From an uncultured Oscillospiraceae bacterium (lineage in GTDB: Bacteria; Bacillota; Clostridia; Oscillospirales; Oscillospiraceae), in the NCBI GenBank assembly GCA_951801655.1, contig CATONV010000002.1, forward strand, positions 1 through 64,000: a stretch of 64,000 nucleotides of DNA, read 5' to 3'. A model generated the notes under the pieces. It was not told the DNA's origin. It made no database searches and saw nothing but the letters and a program-made list of their open reading frames with translations. The first letter of the stretch is position 1, and each line of letters begins with the position of its first letter. The position numbers and the translations under genes were made by a program. Below, one piece after another: positions 25,596 to 35,624 of the stretch.

Positions 25596-25928
25596 TTATG
25601 TTCTTGCGATATAGTCCCCCAAATCCGACGCTGGCCACAGAATCACCTCGGGCCAGCGGGCCGTCAGCCGCAGGGCCAGCTCCCAGCCGGAGGGGGTGAG
25701 GCCCACGTCAGCGATGACAATGGGGCAGCGCAGCAGCCCAAGCCCTCGCAGCCAGAGGAAGCAACGTACCTGCTGCTCCAGGGCCGCCCCGTCCCCGCGG
25801 CCGGCAAGGACCACCTTGACCTCCTGCCCGGGCAGCGGACGCAGCAGCAGTCCAAACAGCCACCAGCCGACAAAAGCCAGCCCGCAAATACAGATCACGG
25901 CCAGCAAAATATCCCAGAATGTACCCAT
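25596..25928 (-). CDS. Small membrane-anchored hypothetical protein
   Basis: The 110-residue protein has one N-terminal membrane helix (residues 5-30, DILLAVICICGLAFVGWWLFG). A soluble alpha/beta-like stretch follows (EVKVVLAGRGDG, PIVIADVGLTPSG) and a C-terminal RWPEVILWPASDL. No known family is recognised. GGAGGTG precedes the ATG. It lies between the COG2426 membrane protein and recD2 and ends 10 bp before recD2, so it is almost certainly cotranscribed. Confidence 0.65.
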   Translation of the reverse strand: MGTFWDILLAVICICGLAFVGWWLFGLLLRPLPGQEVKVVLAGRGDGAALEQQVRCFLWLRGLGLLRCPIVIADVGLTPSGWELALRLTARWPEVILWPASDLGDYIART

Positions 25929-25973
25929 TCAGCAGCACCTCCGGGGTATTCTATGCGCCGGCGGGCAAAATGG

Positions 25974-26477
25974 TCAAACTGCCCCGGAAAACAGGTTGAT
26001 TCCCATGTGGGTCAGGCCCAGCATGATACACCCGGCGGTGAGTACCCCCAGCATCACGGCGGGCATGGCCTTTTTCAGCCGCATACCAAGGAAGGCCGCC
26101 GCCAGGGAGCCCGTCCAGGCCCCCGTCCCGGGCAGGGGGATGGCCACAAAGAGCCACAGCCCCAGGTACTGGTACTTCTGTACTTTTTTTCCCTTGAGGT
26201 GGGCTTTTTTTTCCAGACGGTCCACAAATCCGTTCAGCCTGGGAAAATACTTCCGCATCAGCTGGAAAATACGGCGGATGTAGACAATGATAAAGGGGGT
26301 GGGGATCAGGTTGCCCAGCACCGCCGCCGGGAAGGCCAGGTAGTAGGGCAGCCCCAGGGCCACCCCGAAGGGCAGTCCACCCCGCAGCTCAATCACGGGG
26401 AGCATGGACACCAACATGGTGAGAAGCAGCTTCCCCTCCGTGGTCTCGATCAGCCAGGCCAGTGAAATCATATCCAT
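25974..26477 (-). CDS. Small multidrug export family (COG2426) membrane protein
   Basis: The 167-residue protein has four or five hydrophobic segments and the family motifs VIELRGGLPFG near residue 27, a NLIPTPF turn near 58 and PLPGTGAWTGSLAA near 115. The family name comes from annotation tradition, and transport has not been shown for most members. GGAGAGG overlaps the end of the upstream XRE gene, leaving only 3 bp between stop and start, so the two are translationally linked. Confidence 0.82.
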   Translation of the reverse strand: MDMISLAWLIETTEGKLLLTMLVSMLPVIELRGGLPFGVALGLPYYLAFPAAVLGNLIPTPFIIVYIRRIFQLMRKYFPRLNGFVDRLEKKAHLKGKKVQKYQYLGLWLFVAIPLPGTGAWTGSLAAAFLGMRLKKAMPAVMLGVLTAGCIMLGLTHMGINLFSGAV

Positions 26478-26480
26478 GGG

Positions 26481-26714
26481 TTACCTCTCCTCTGCCGGGT
26501 TTTTCTCCCGCCCCAGCAGATAGTCGGCGGTCACGCCGAAGTAGTCGGCCAGAAAAATCAATGTAGTAGACGGCAGATTCACTTTGCCGTACTCCATTCT
26601 TTGATAATGCTGGACTGTGCAGTTCAGCAGCTCCGCCATCTCCCGCTGCTTCAGTTTTTTTGCTTTTCGTAAAGGTCCCAGTGTACTTGCAACGCCCGGC
26701 AGTATAATTTCCAT
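26481..26714 (-). CDS. XRE-family transcriptional regulator (module 1)
   Basis: The 77-residue protein is one helix-turn-helix_3 domain (RKAKKLKQREMAELLNCTVQHYQRMEYGK) ending FLADYFGVTADYLLGR, typical of small phage-type or toxin-antitoxin-type repressors. The ATG at 26714 gives the family start. A longer frame upstream crosses the promoter region and is rejected. It is divergent from the small gene at 26798, whose promoter overlaps its own. It leads the operon XRE-COG2426-orf-recD2. The direct repeats at 26738-26779 are its likely operator. Confidence 0.8.
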   Translation of the reverse strand: MEIILPGVASTLGPLRKAKKLKQREMAELLNCTVQHYQRMEYGKVNLPSTTLIFLADYFGVTADYLLGREKNPAEER

Positions 26715-26732
26715 ATTTTTTCTAAATCTCCC

Positions 26733-26761
26733 TTGACGCAACATTAAAAGTATCGTATAAT
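26733..26761 (+). promoter_or_regulatory. SigA promoter of the module 1 small gene
   Basis: TTGACG (26733-26738) and TATAAT (26756-26761) have a 17-bp spacer. The -10 coincides with the -10 of the opposing promoter. Confidence 0.65.
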
Positions 26762-26779
26762 ACAAGCAACATTAAAAGT
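26738..26779. repeat. Direct repeats flanking the shared -10: likely XRE operator
   Basis: GCAACATTAAAAGT occurs at 26738-26751 and again at 26766-26779, 28 bp apart and on either side of TATAAT. The second copy extends to GCAAC-N7-GTTGC (26766-26782), an inverted repeat. Confidence 0.55.
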
Positions 26780-26784
26780 TGCAA
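26757..26784 (-). promoter_or_regulatory. Opposing promoter of the XRE operon (module 1)
   Basis: On the minus strand TTGCAA (26779-26784) and TATTAT (26757-26762) have a 16-bp spacer. It faces the plus-strand promoter with a common -10 region, so both cannot be occupied at once. Confidence 0.45.
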
Positions 26785-26797
26785 GGCGGTGTCAGCT

Positions 26798-27021
26798 ATG
26801 AAAGAAAAACTCAAAGGGCTGTATCTTCAGGAAATCGACCAGTCCCGGTTGGATTTTGACCGCGACCCGGAGTACCAAGCCTATTATACACAGGCCGAGG
26901 CCCTTTGGGAAGGGGGAGAGATGCCCAAGTCCTTTTACGACCTTCTGGACGCCGGCAATTTTCTTTCTTTCGCCCACGGCTTCCGCCTGGGCGCGCAGCT
27001 GGCCGGGTGGGTGCGAACCGA

Positions 27022-27025
<4 letters not shown>
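26798..27025 (+). CDS. Small protein divergent from an XRE regulator (DUF6809-like ending)
   Basis: The 75-residue soluble, acidic protein is probably all-helical. The C-terminal [17 protein letters not shown] recalls the F-x-x-GFRLG-x-x-L ending of DUF6809-type proteins of Clostridia, but the match is by eye and tentative. ATG at 26798 is preferred to a GTG at 26789, which lies too close to the AAGG ribosome-binding site. The stop overlaps the convergent uvrA stop (TTAA, 27022-27025). The smaller protein at 31819 has the same setting. Confidence 0.6.
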
Positions 27026-29844
<2,819 letters not shown>

Positions 29845-29862
29845 GGTTTTTGTTCTCCTTTG

Positions 29863-30045
29863 TTATCTCAGCAGAATGGGACGGAACAGGAACAGCCAAA
29901 TATCCGCCAGCAGGATCACCGCACCCACTGAACCGGAAAGAATCCGGACCATTTTAGGCGGTCTCCGCCACGCGGCAACGCAAATAAGGGCAAATGCCAA
30001 TGCTCCAATCAGGCCAGGACCATATATTACCAATTTTTCTCCCAT
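29863..30045 (-). CDS. Small two-helix membrane protein
   Basis: The 60-residue protein has two hydrophobic segments (residues 7-25 and 36-56) separated by a basic loop (WRRPPK). No family is recognised. GCGGAG lies 5 nt before the ATG, which supports translation. It ends 18 bp before uvrA and may be cotranscribed with it. Confidence 0.5.
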   Translation of the reverse strand: MGEKLVIYGPGLIGALAFALICVAAWRRPPKMVRILSGSVGAVILLADIWLFLFRPILLR

Positions 30046-30081
30046 GGTCTCCGCTCTTTGGGAAGCGGGGCGGCCTCCTTG

Positions 30082-30119
30082 GTTAGCTGGGCGGCCACAG
30101 GCCGCCCCTATAGCCTAAC
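30082..30119. repeat. Palindromic intergenic repeat
   Basis: GTTAG and CTAAC ends enclose GGGCGGCC-ACA-GGCCGCCC. It lies between the small membrane gene and the RAYT gene. Confidence 0.45.
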
Positions 30120-30176
30120 GAAACAAATTTTTTATGTCAAAAGATTTTCCCGGAATTATGATCCCCTGCGGGGATA

Positions 30177-30202
30177 GGCAAGGGCAGAGCCCTTGCCCTA
30201 CA
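30177..30202. repeat. REP-like palindrome with GTAG foot at the RAYT stop codon
   Basis: GGCAAGGGC-AGA-GCCCTTGCC followed by CTACA. Read on the minus strand this is TGTAGGG plus a 9-bp stem, and its TAG is the stop codon of the RAYT gene. An exact inverted copy of all 26 bp lies at 30390-30415. Confidence 0.75.
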
Positions 30203-30692
30203 AACGGTACTTCTCGATCCAACGGGCCGGGTTCTCCTGAATATACTGCCATATCGTCAGGAAATCCTCCTCGCCGCGAACAATATGCTCATAATATCGA
30301 GGCTGCCAGATTTTCTCCCCCGGCGCTCCCGTTTCCCGGTTAATCCGTTTCGTCGAAATAGACTTATAGGCTCCCACAACGCTGCCCAATGTAGGGCAAG
30401 GGCTCTGCCCTTGCCGTCCTTCTCCACTCTGCCCTTGCCTCCTCAATGTAAGCAATATGTGAACATGATCGGGCATAATGACGTATTTTTCAATTCGAAC
30501 CGACGGAAACCGGTCCTCCAGGACTCTAATCTCTTCTGCGGCAATCATACCTGACGGAGACAGCTCAGGGAACAAAAAATCTTTCCAGAAAATCGGCGCA
30601 CGTCCTGTTGTGCATATGGTCACAAAATATGCCCCGACCCGGCTGTAATCATAACCGGCCAGCCGAATATTTTTCCTTGGCCCATGATCCAT
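30198..30692 (-). CDS. REP-associated tyrosine transposase (RAYT, IS200-like HUH family)
   Basis: The 164-residue protein is a Y1 transposase-like nuclease. It has YFVTICT near residue 22, the HUH-type metal motif in VIMPDHVHILL near residue 72, and the nucleophile region in RYYEHIVRGEEDF near 140. RAYTs mobilise or process REP palindromes instead of whole insertion sequences. A low-complexity loop (residues 84-102, with repeated RQGQS) is encoded by an internal REP-like copy, and the stop codon lies in another. Catalytic motifs look intact. The ribosome-binding site is weak (AAGGCGGGC). Confidence 0.88.
   Translation of the reverse strand: MDHGPRKNIRLAGYDYSRVGAYFVTICTTGRAPIFWKDFLFPELSPSGMIAAEEIRVLEDRFPSVRIEKYVIMPDHVHILLTLRRQGQSGEGRQGQSPCPTLGSVVGAYKSISTKRINRETGAPGEKIWQPRYYEHIVRGEEDFLTIWQYIQENPARWIEKYRL
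30390..30415. repeat. REP-like palindrome inside the RAYT reading frame
   Basis: TGTAGGGCAAGGGC-TCT-GCCCTTGCC, the exact reverse complement of 30177-30202. It is in frame with the RAYT gene and encodes part of its RQGQSPCPT loop. A partial second GGCAAGGGCAGAG copy follows on the minus strand. Confidence 0.75.
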
Positions 30693-30711
30693 GCCCGCCT
30701 TCGCCTTTCTG

Positions 30712-31503
30712 TTAAAGTTTCCCGGATTTTCCCTTCACCGGCTTTGCCTTCATCAAAATCAGCCGCTGGACCTCCTCCAGCTGCTCCGACTCCTTCACGT
30801 CCACCACCAGCCATTTGCCGCCGTTGAAGGGCGGTGTCTTTTCATACAGCCGGCGGAAAGCGGGGGAGAAGGTGGGCAGCAGAACCTCCAGTTCGGCCAC
30901 CTGTTTGGCGCCCAGGGTCACCATGGCGGTAAACCACCCCTGCCGGACGTAGAGGACGCACAGGGACTTACTCCCCTTTTTGTACTTGATGTTCCAGCCC
31001 CGGTCCATGGAGCACTTGCTGAACTCAATGGAGGGCTCCACTGTGTAGGTCTCCTCCATCCAGGGCAAAAGCGCCTCAAAGGCGGGGTTACTTACCCAGG
31101 CCCCAATATCGGACAGACTGGGTTTCATCTGCTGGGGCCAGAGCACGTCCCAGGGGAGGGGCCCCTCCGTCGGAGAAGCCTCTTTCTTCTTGGGGGCCTT
31201 CTTCCTGGGCAGAGGCGTGACCTCCTCGGCCAGCCGGGCGGCTTCCCGAAGGGTATCCCGGTCATCCGGGTCCAGCAGGTAGTGGTCCTTGGCCCCCTTG
31301 TAGGGGGACTCAGTGGGACGGCCCTGCAAAAGCGGCTCCAGACAGGGGAGCATCTTCACCAGCGCGCGGTCGTCACAGATGATGATGACCGGCTTGCCGT
31401 TGAGGTAGACCATATATTCTCCGAACATCTTCCGGGAGAAGACGACTCCCAGGCCTTCCAGCTGTTCGCAGATGTAGTGGACAAAATCAGGATTGCTGGC
31501 CAT
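30712..31503 (-). CDS. TfoX N-terminal-DUF3788 fusion protein
   Basis: The 263-residue protein joins two domains. Residues 1-100 resemble the TfoX N-terminal domain (ASNPDFVHYICEQL, SRKMFGEYMVYLNGK). Residues 125-255 match DUF3788 (FSKCSMDRGWNIKYKKG, SLCVLYVRQGWFTAMVTLG, TPPFNGGKWL). A basic KKAPKKKEA linker joins them. TfoX links to competence control in gammaproteobacteria, but stand-alone domains in Firmicutes have no proven role. The ATG at 31503 shares one base with the stop of the XRE gene (TGATG), with AGGAGG 8 nt upstream, so the pair is coupled. Confidence 0.82.
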   Translation of the reverse strand: MASNPDFVHYICEQLEGLGVVFSRKMFGEYMVYLNGKPVIIICDDRALVKMLPCLEPLLQGRPTESPYKGAKDHYLLDPDDRDTLREAARLAEEVTPLPRKKAPKKKEASPTEGPLPWDVLWPQQMKPSLSDIGAWVSNPAFEALLPWMEETYTVEPSIEFSKCSMDRGWNIKYKKGSKSLCVLYVRQGWFTAMVTLGAKQVAELEVLLPTFSPAFRRLYEKTPPFNGGKWLVVDVKESEQLEEVQRLILMKAKPVKGKSGKL

Positions 31504-31733
31504 CAGAAACACCTCCTGTCCTCACTGCGGCCCACCAGGTAGTCCAGGCTGACATCAAAATAATCCGCCAGCTTTATCAGCGTCAAGCCAGGGACATTGA
31601 TTTCTCCGGATTCAATCGCCTGATAATGGCGGCCTGTTTTTCCCAGCAATTCGGCTATCTCCCGCTGGGTCACGCCTTTTTCGCCCCGCAGCAATTTTAA
31701 CCGTTGACTAAAAAGGGGCATTTTTACTTCCAT
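31503..31733 (-). CDS. XRE-family transcriptional regulator (module 2)
   Basis: The 76-residue helix-turn-helix_3 protein (LRGEKGVTQREIAELLGKTGRHYQAIESGE, then LADYFDVSLDYLVGR) is a clear paralogue in build of the XRE protein at 26481-26714. AGGAG lies 9 nt before the ATG at 31733. It is first in a two-gene unit with the TfoX-DUF3788 gene and divergent from the 51-residue ORF at 31819. Autoregulation through the repeats at 31767-31791 is likely. Confidence 0.8.
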   Translation of the reverse strand: MEVKMPLFSQRLKLLRGEKGVTQREIAELLGKTGRHYQAIESGEINVPGLTLIKLADYFDVSLDYLVGRSEDRRCF

Positions 31734-31748
31734 AATCTATTTCTCCTG

Positions 31749-31777
31749 TTGACAAAGGTTGTGCGACATGCTATTAT
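31749..31777 (+). promoter_or_regulatory. SigA promoter of the module 2 small gene, facing the XRE promoter
   Basis: TTGACA (31749-31754) and TATTAT (31772-31777) have a 17-bp spacer. The minus strand has TATAAT at 31773-31778, so the two -10 boxes coincide as in module 1, though its -35 is weak. Confidence 0.65.
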
Positions 31778-31791
31778 ATTTCATGATATTA
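31767..31791. repeat. Direct repeats overlapping the -10: likely XRE operator (module 2)
   Basis: CATGCTATTA (31767-31776) and CATGATATTA (31782-31791) lie 15 bp apart across the -10 and the transcription start region. Confidence 0.45.
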
Positions 31792-31818
31792 AATCACATA
31801 TTCGGAGGGCCAAAGCAA

Positions 31819-31974
31819 ATGGATAACACGGTACATCTTCTCTACCAAATCCTGAAAAGCGATTACCCCGTCCCGGAAAGCCGGAAGGAAGAGGTCCTCC
31901 AGGCTTTTGCCATGGGGCTGGATTTCGGACTGTCCCTGGGTCTGGAGCTGAGCCCATTTCAGGGGGAAGGTTAA
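31819..31974 (+). CDS. 51-residue protein divergent from an XRE regulator
   Basis: The small soluble protein (MDNTVHLLYQ...) has a hydrophobic glycine-containing end (FAMGLDFGLSLGLEL) reminiscent of the GFRLG ending of the module 1 protein. GGAGGG lies about 10 nt before the ATG at 31819. The open frame from 31759 would start inside the promoter and is rejected. The stop overlaps that of the convergent ybaK gene (TTAA, 31971-31974), the same geometry as module 1 with uvrA. Function is unknown. Confidence 0.55.
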   Translation: MDNTVHLLYQILKSDYPVPESRKEEVLQAFAMGLDFGLSLGLELSPFQGEG

Positions 31975-32456
31975 TCCGCCGTCAAATCTGCGGCAGACGC
32001 CCCCACCAGCTCCATCAGCGCGGCGGGGGAGAGTTCCACCTGAAAGCCGATCTTCCCGGCGGAGACGCAGATGGTATCGAACAGCTCCGCCGTCTCGTCG
32101 AAGACGGTGGGGTACTGCTTCTTCATCCCCACCGGGGAGCAGCCCCCGTGGACATAGCCTGTCAGAGGCAGAAGCTCCTTCTGGTGGATCATGGCCACCG
32201 ACTTCTCACCCACCGCCTTGGCCGCCTTCTTCAAATCCAGATTGGCCTCCACCGGAATGTCGAACACGTAGAGACCCCCGCTGGCCCCCCGGGCCACCAG
32301 GGTTTTGAACACCTGCGCCGGGTCCTGGCCCAGCTGCCCGGCCACGCTTACCCCGTCCAATCCCCCGTCTGGATCGTAGGCGTGGGGGGTGTAGGGGATA
32401 TGTTTCTGGTCCAAAGCCCGCATGACGTTGGTTTTTTCTTCCTTTTGCTTGGCCAT
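31971..32456 (-). CDS. ybaK: Cys-tRNA(Pro)/Cys-tRNA(Cys) deacylase, YbaK/EbsC family
   Basis: The 161-residue editing enzyme hydrolyses mischarged Cys-tRNA(Pro). The YbaK fold is seen in GVSVAGQLGQDPAQVFKTLVA near residue 33, the catalytic Lys region DLKKAAKAVG, and the conserved GYVHGGCSPVGMKK near 97. The frame is open 18 codons further up, but the ATG at 32456 follows GGGGAACGAT and matches family length. It is 20 bp after the small membrane gene that follows uvrB, so it may belong to the uvrB transcript. Confidence 0.9.
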   Translation of the reverse strand: MAKQKEEKTNVMRALDQKHIPYTPHAYDPDGGLDGVSVAGQLGQDPAQVFKTLVARGASGGLYVFDIPVEANLDLKKAAKAVGEKSVAMIHQKELLPLTGYVHGGCSPVGMKKQYPTVFDETAELFDTICVSAGKIGFQVELSPAALMELVGASAADLTAD

Positions 32457-32476
32457 ATCGTTCCCCGCTTTTGCTC

Positions 32477-32809
32477 TTATTTTATCAGAATTCCCAGCAC
32501 CTGGGGCCACCAGAGCTTATAGGTCCCGCACAGAACGGCTATCAGTGCCTCCCACAGGATAAAGACCACCAGCCCGTACTTCAGCACCAAAAGAAGCACC
32601 CGGCGCCAGCCGGTCTTCCCGTCAATATAGGCGCGATCCATCGTGCCGCTGCGCTTCCAGACCCAGCGGACCAGAAGGAGCGCCATCAGAACGGCCTGGT
32701 TCCACACCGACACGATAGGCATAATCAGGGGCATTGCCACATGGAAAAAGTACAAAACGGCTATGGGCAGCAGCAGCGGCCACAGCACAACAATGATCAG
32801 ACCGCCCAC
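32477..32809 (-). CDS. Small integral membrane protein after uvrB
   Basis: The 110-residue protein has three likely membrane helices (residues 2-24, 28-48 and 72-95) and a polar loop (SGTMDRAYIDGKTGWRR). No family is recognised. The start is taken as GTG at 32809, 8 nt after AGGAGG. The earlier GTG at 32818 overlaps that site. It lies 15 bp downstream of uvrB and 20 bp upstream of ybaK. Confidence 0.6.
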   Translation of the reverse strand: MGGLIIVVLWPLLLPIAVLYFFHVAMPLIMPIVSVWNQAVLMALLLVRWVWKRSGTMDRAYIDGKTGWRRVLLLVLKYGLVVFILWEALIAVLCGTYKLWWPQVLGILIK

Positions 32810-32824
32810 AGCAGCCACCTCCTT

Positions 32825-34795
32825 TTATTTTCCCCGCAGCTCGATAATCTGGTCACGCAATGCGGCGGCCAGCTCGAACTCCAGCATTTTGGCGGCCTCG
32901 CGCATTTCTTTTTCTAGTTTGGCGATGCGCTCCGCCTTCTGCTGCTTGGTAAGACCGGCGACTTCCCCACGCTTCTCGGCGGTATCCCTGCCGTCCTGGG
33001 CGTCCAGGTCCAGGAGGTTGCGCACCGACTTGATAACCGTCTTGGGAACGATGCCGTGGGCCTTGTTGAAGGCGTCCTGAATCCCACGGCGGCGCTCGGT
33101 CTCGTCGATGGCCCGACGCATGGAGGGGGTGACGGTGTCGGCGTACATGACCACCATGCCTTGGGCGTTTCGGGCGGCCCGGCCGATGGTCTGGATGAGG
33201 GAGGTCTCGGAGCGCAGGAAGCCCTCCTTGTCGGCGTCCAGAATGGCCACCAGACTTACCTCGGGCAGGTCCAGGCCCTCCCGCAGCAGGTTGATGCCCA
33301 CCAGCACATGGAAGGTGCCCAGCCGCAGGTCCCGGATGATCTCCATGCGCTCCATGGCGTCGATGTCGTGGTGCATGTAGCGCACCTTGATGCCCGCCCC
33401 CTGAAGGTATGTGGTCAGGTCCTCGGCCATCCGCTTGGTGAGGGTGGTAACCAGAATCCTCTCGTTCCGGGCGGTGCGGGTGTTGATCTCGCCAATGAGG
33501 TCGTCAATCTGTCCCTCCACCGGGCGGACCTCAATGAGGGGGTCCAGCAGTCCGGTGGGACGGATGACCTGTTCCACGATCTGTCCCGACCGGGTGCGCT
33601 CATAGTCTCCCGGGGTGGCGGAGACGTAGACGATCTGGTTGACCCGCTTCTCAAACTCCTCAAATTTCAGCGGCCGGTTGTCGAAGGCGCAGGGCAGGCG
33701 GAAGCCGTACTCCACCAGGGTGGTCTTCCGGGCCCGGTCACCGTTGTACATGGCCCTCACCTGGGGCAGGGTGACGTGACTCTCGTCGATGAACAGGACG
33801 AAGTCCTTGGGGAAGTAGTCCATTAGGGTGTTGGGGGGCGACCCCACCGACCGGCCCTCGATCACCCGGGAGTAGTTCTCAATGCCGGAGCAGTAGCCAA
33901 GCTCCTGCATCATCTCAATGTCGTACAGGGTGCGCTGCTTAATACGCTGGGCCTCAATCAGTTTGCCTTCCGACTCGAAGAGGGCCACCCGCTGCTCCAT
34001 CTCCTGATAAATCTCCTGGATGGCGGCGTCCATCTTCTCCTTTGGGGTGACATAGTGGGTGGCGGGCCAGATGGGAATATTTTGAAGCCGCCGGATGGGG
34101 GAGCCGGTGACCACGTTGATTTCACTGATGCGGTCGATCTCGTCCCCAAAGAACTCCACACGGATGGCGGTGTCCTTCCAGTAGGCGGGCCAGACCTCCA
34201 CCGTGTCCCCCCGGACCCGGAACATGTTGCGCTCGAAGGCGATGTCGTTGCGCTCGTAGCGGATGGCTACCAGCTTTTTGAGCATCTCGTCCCTCTCCAG
34301 CTGGGCGCCCACCCGCAGGGAGACCATCATCTTGGCAAAGTCCTCCGGCTCGCCCAGGCCGTAGATGCAGGACACCGAGGACACCACAATCACGTCCCGC
34401 CTCTCCAGCAGAGAGGCGGTGGCGCTCAGCCGCAGCCGATCGATCTCCTCGTTAACGGAGGAGTCCTTCTCAATAAAAGTGTCGGTGTGGGGGATGTAGG
34501 CCTCGGGCTGGTAGTAGTCGTAGTAGCTGACAAAGTACTCCACAGCGTTTTTTGGGAAAAACTCCTTGAACTCGGCGCACAGCTGAGCGGCCAAGGTCTT
34601 GTTGTGGGCCAGCACCAGGGTGGGCCGCTGGACCTTCTCAATGATCTTGGCCATGGTGAAGGTCTTGCCCGAGCCGGTGACGCCCAGCAGGGTCTGTTCG
34701 TCCAGACCCATCTCGATGCCCCTGGCCAAAGCGTCGATGGCCTCGGGCTGGTCGCCGCTGGGGGTGTATTCGGATACTACTTCAAATTTGGGCAT
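32825..34795 (-). CDS. uvrB: Excinuclease ABC subunit B
   Basis: The 656-residue protein is the damage-verifying helicase-like subunit of nucleotide excision repair. Walker A is in [14 protein letters not shown] near residue 40, the beta-hairpin region is in [13 protein letters not shown] near 95, helicase motifs include DESHVT and QTIGRAARN, and a C-terminal UVR motif ([22 protein letters not shown]) binds UvrC. The frame begins 15 codons earlier, but AGAGGTGAG before the ATG at 34795 and the family start [10 protein letters not shown] decide. Its promoter carries a LexA-type box, so SOS induction is expected. Confidence 0.97.
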   Translation of the reverse strand: MPKFEVVSEYTPSGDQPEAIDALARGIEMGLDEQTLLGVTGSGKTFTMAKIIEKVQRPTLVLAHNKTLAAQLCAEFKEFFPKNAVEYFVSYYDYYQPEAYIPHTDTFIEKDSSVNEEIDRLRLSATASLLERRDVIVVSSVSCIYGLGEPEDFAKMMVSLRVGAQLERDEMLKKLVAIRYERNDIAFERNMFRVRGDTVEVWPAYWKDTAIRVEFFGDEIDRISEINVVTGSPIRRLQNIPIWPATHYVTPKEKMDAAIQEIYQEMEQRVALFESEGKLIEAQRIKQRTLYDIEMMQELGYCSGIENYSRVIEGRSVGSPPNTLMDYFPKDFVLFIDESHVTLPQVRAMYNGDRARKTTLVEYGFRLPCAFDNRPLKFEEFEKRVNQIVYVSATPGDYERTRSGQIVEQVIRPTGLLDPLIEVRPVEGQIDDLIGEINTRTARNERILVTTLTKRMAEDLTTYLQGAGIKVRYMHHDIDAMERMEIIRDLRLGTFHVLVGINLLREGLDLPEVSLVAILDADKEGFLRSETSLIQTIGRAARNAQGMVVMYADTVTPSMRRAIDETERRRGIQDAFNKAHGIVPKTVIKSVRNLLDLDAQDGRDTAEKRGEVAGLTKQQKAERIAKLEKEMREAAKMLEFELAAALRDQIIELRGK

Positions 34796-34840
34796 AGTTC
34801 TCACCTCTTCCGGAACTTTGCGGGGGAACGGAATGTCCAC

Positions 34841-34869
34841 ATTATAGCAGAACTAACGTTCTATATCAA
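34841..34869 (-). promoter_or_regulatory. uvrB promoter
   Basis: On the minus strand TTGATA (34864-34869) and TATAAT (34841-34846) have a 17-bp spacer, about 45 bp before the start codon. The spacer holds the LexA-type box. Confidence 0.7.
34849..34862 (-). promoter_or_regulatory. LexA (DinR-type) SOS box
   Basis: AGAACTAACGTTCT: the core GAAC-N4-GTTC (34850-34861) matches the Gram-positive LexA consensus (CGAAC-N4-GTTCG) except at the outer bases. It lies between the -35 and -10 of the uvrB promoter. Confidence 0.7.
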
Positions 34870-34889
34870 GAGGAAACCGAACAAATTTT

Positions 34890-35615
34890 TCACCACTGTC
34901 CGGGATAGACCATCCGAAAGCCGCCTCGACCGGAGTGTAGACTCTCCCGGATGGATACCAGGTCGCCGTCTACAAAGACCAGATGGTCCACAAGGCGTAC
35001 GCCCAGGGGTTCCAGGGCGATTCGGACCACGTTGGTGGTGTTCATGTCCTCGGGGGAAGGGAGGGCGATGCCGCTGACATGGTTGTGAGCCAGATAGCAG
35101 AAGGAGGCCCGCAGGGCCAGACACTCCTCCGCCACCCGGCGGATGGTCACGTCGGAGCTGCTGTTGTTGCCCTCGGAGATTTTTCGGATCCCCAGCAGCT
35201 TCTCCTTGGCGTCCAGGCACAGTACGTAGACCATCTCATTGCGCGAACCATAAAGGTAAGGGGCCAGCACATGCCCCGCCTCCTCCACCGTATGGACAAT
35301 CTGCCCAGGTTCGGTGCGGCCCTCCAGATACCGGCCCATCACCGCCGGAAACAGCTTGAGCATGGCGGCGGAGTGCTCCCCCATGCCTTTCACCTTCATC
35401 AGTTCCTCGGGCAGGGCGTCCAGTACTCCGGACAGAGAACCGAACCGGTCGACCAGCTCATGGGCCAGAGGGTTCACGTCCCCCTGGGGGATGGCGTAAA
35501 ACAAAATCAACTCCAGCACCCGGTGGTCAGGCCAGCCCTCAATCCCTCGGGTGAGAAACTCCTCCTTCACCCGTCCCCGGTGGCCGGTGTGGATGGCTTT
35601 CTTTTTCTCTGCCAT
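34890..35615 (-). CDS. radC: RadC-family JAB/MPN domain protein
   Basis: The 241-residue protein has an N-terminal helix-hairpin-helix region (LPEELMKVKGMGEHSAAML near residue 70) and a JAMM metalloprotease-like domain with HNHVSG...SPED (HxH, seven residues, SxxD) near residue 178. Despite its name, a repair role for RadC is not established. HNHV replaces the common HNHP. It follows pyrE by 9 bp and is probably cotranscribed with it. Confidence 0.88.
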   Translation of the reverse strand: MAEKKKAIHTGHRGRVKEEFLTRGIEGWPDHRVLELILFYAIPQGDVNPLAHELVDRFGSLSGVLDALPEELMKVKGMGEHSAAMLKLFPAVMGRYLEGRTEPGQIVHTVEEAGHVLAPYLYGSRNEMVYVLCLDAKEKLLGIRKISEGNNSSSDVTIRRVAEECLALRASFCYLAHNHVSGIALPSPEDMNTTNVVRIALEPLGVRLVDHLVFVDGDLVSIRESLHSGRGGFRMVYPGQW

Positions 35616-35624
35616 TTCTCTTCC

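Noticed and set aside
29863..30120. Insertion sequence with terminal repeats around the RAYT gene
   Set aside because: The inverted sequences are short REP-like palindromes, not transposon ends, and there is no target duplication.
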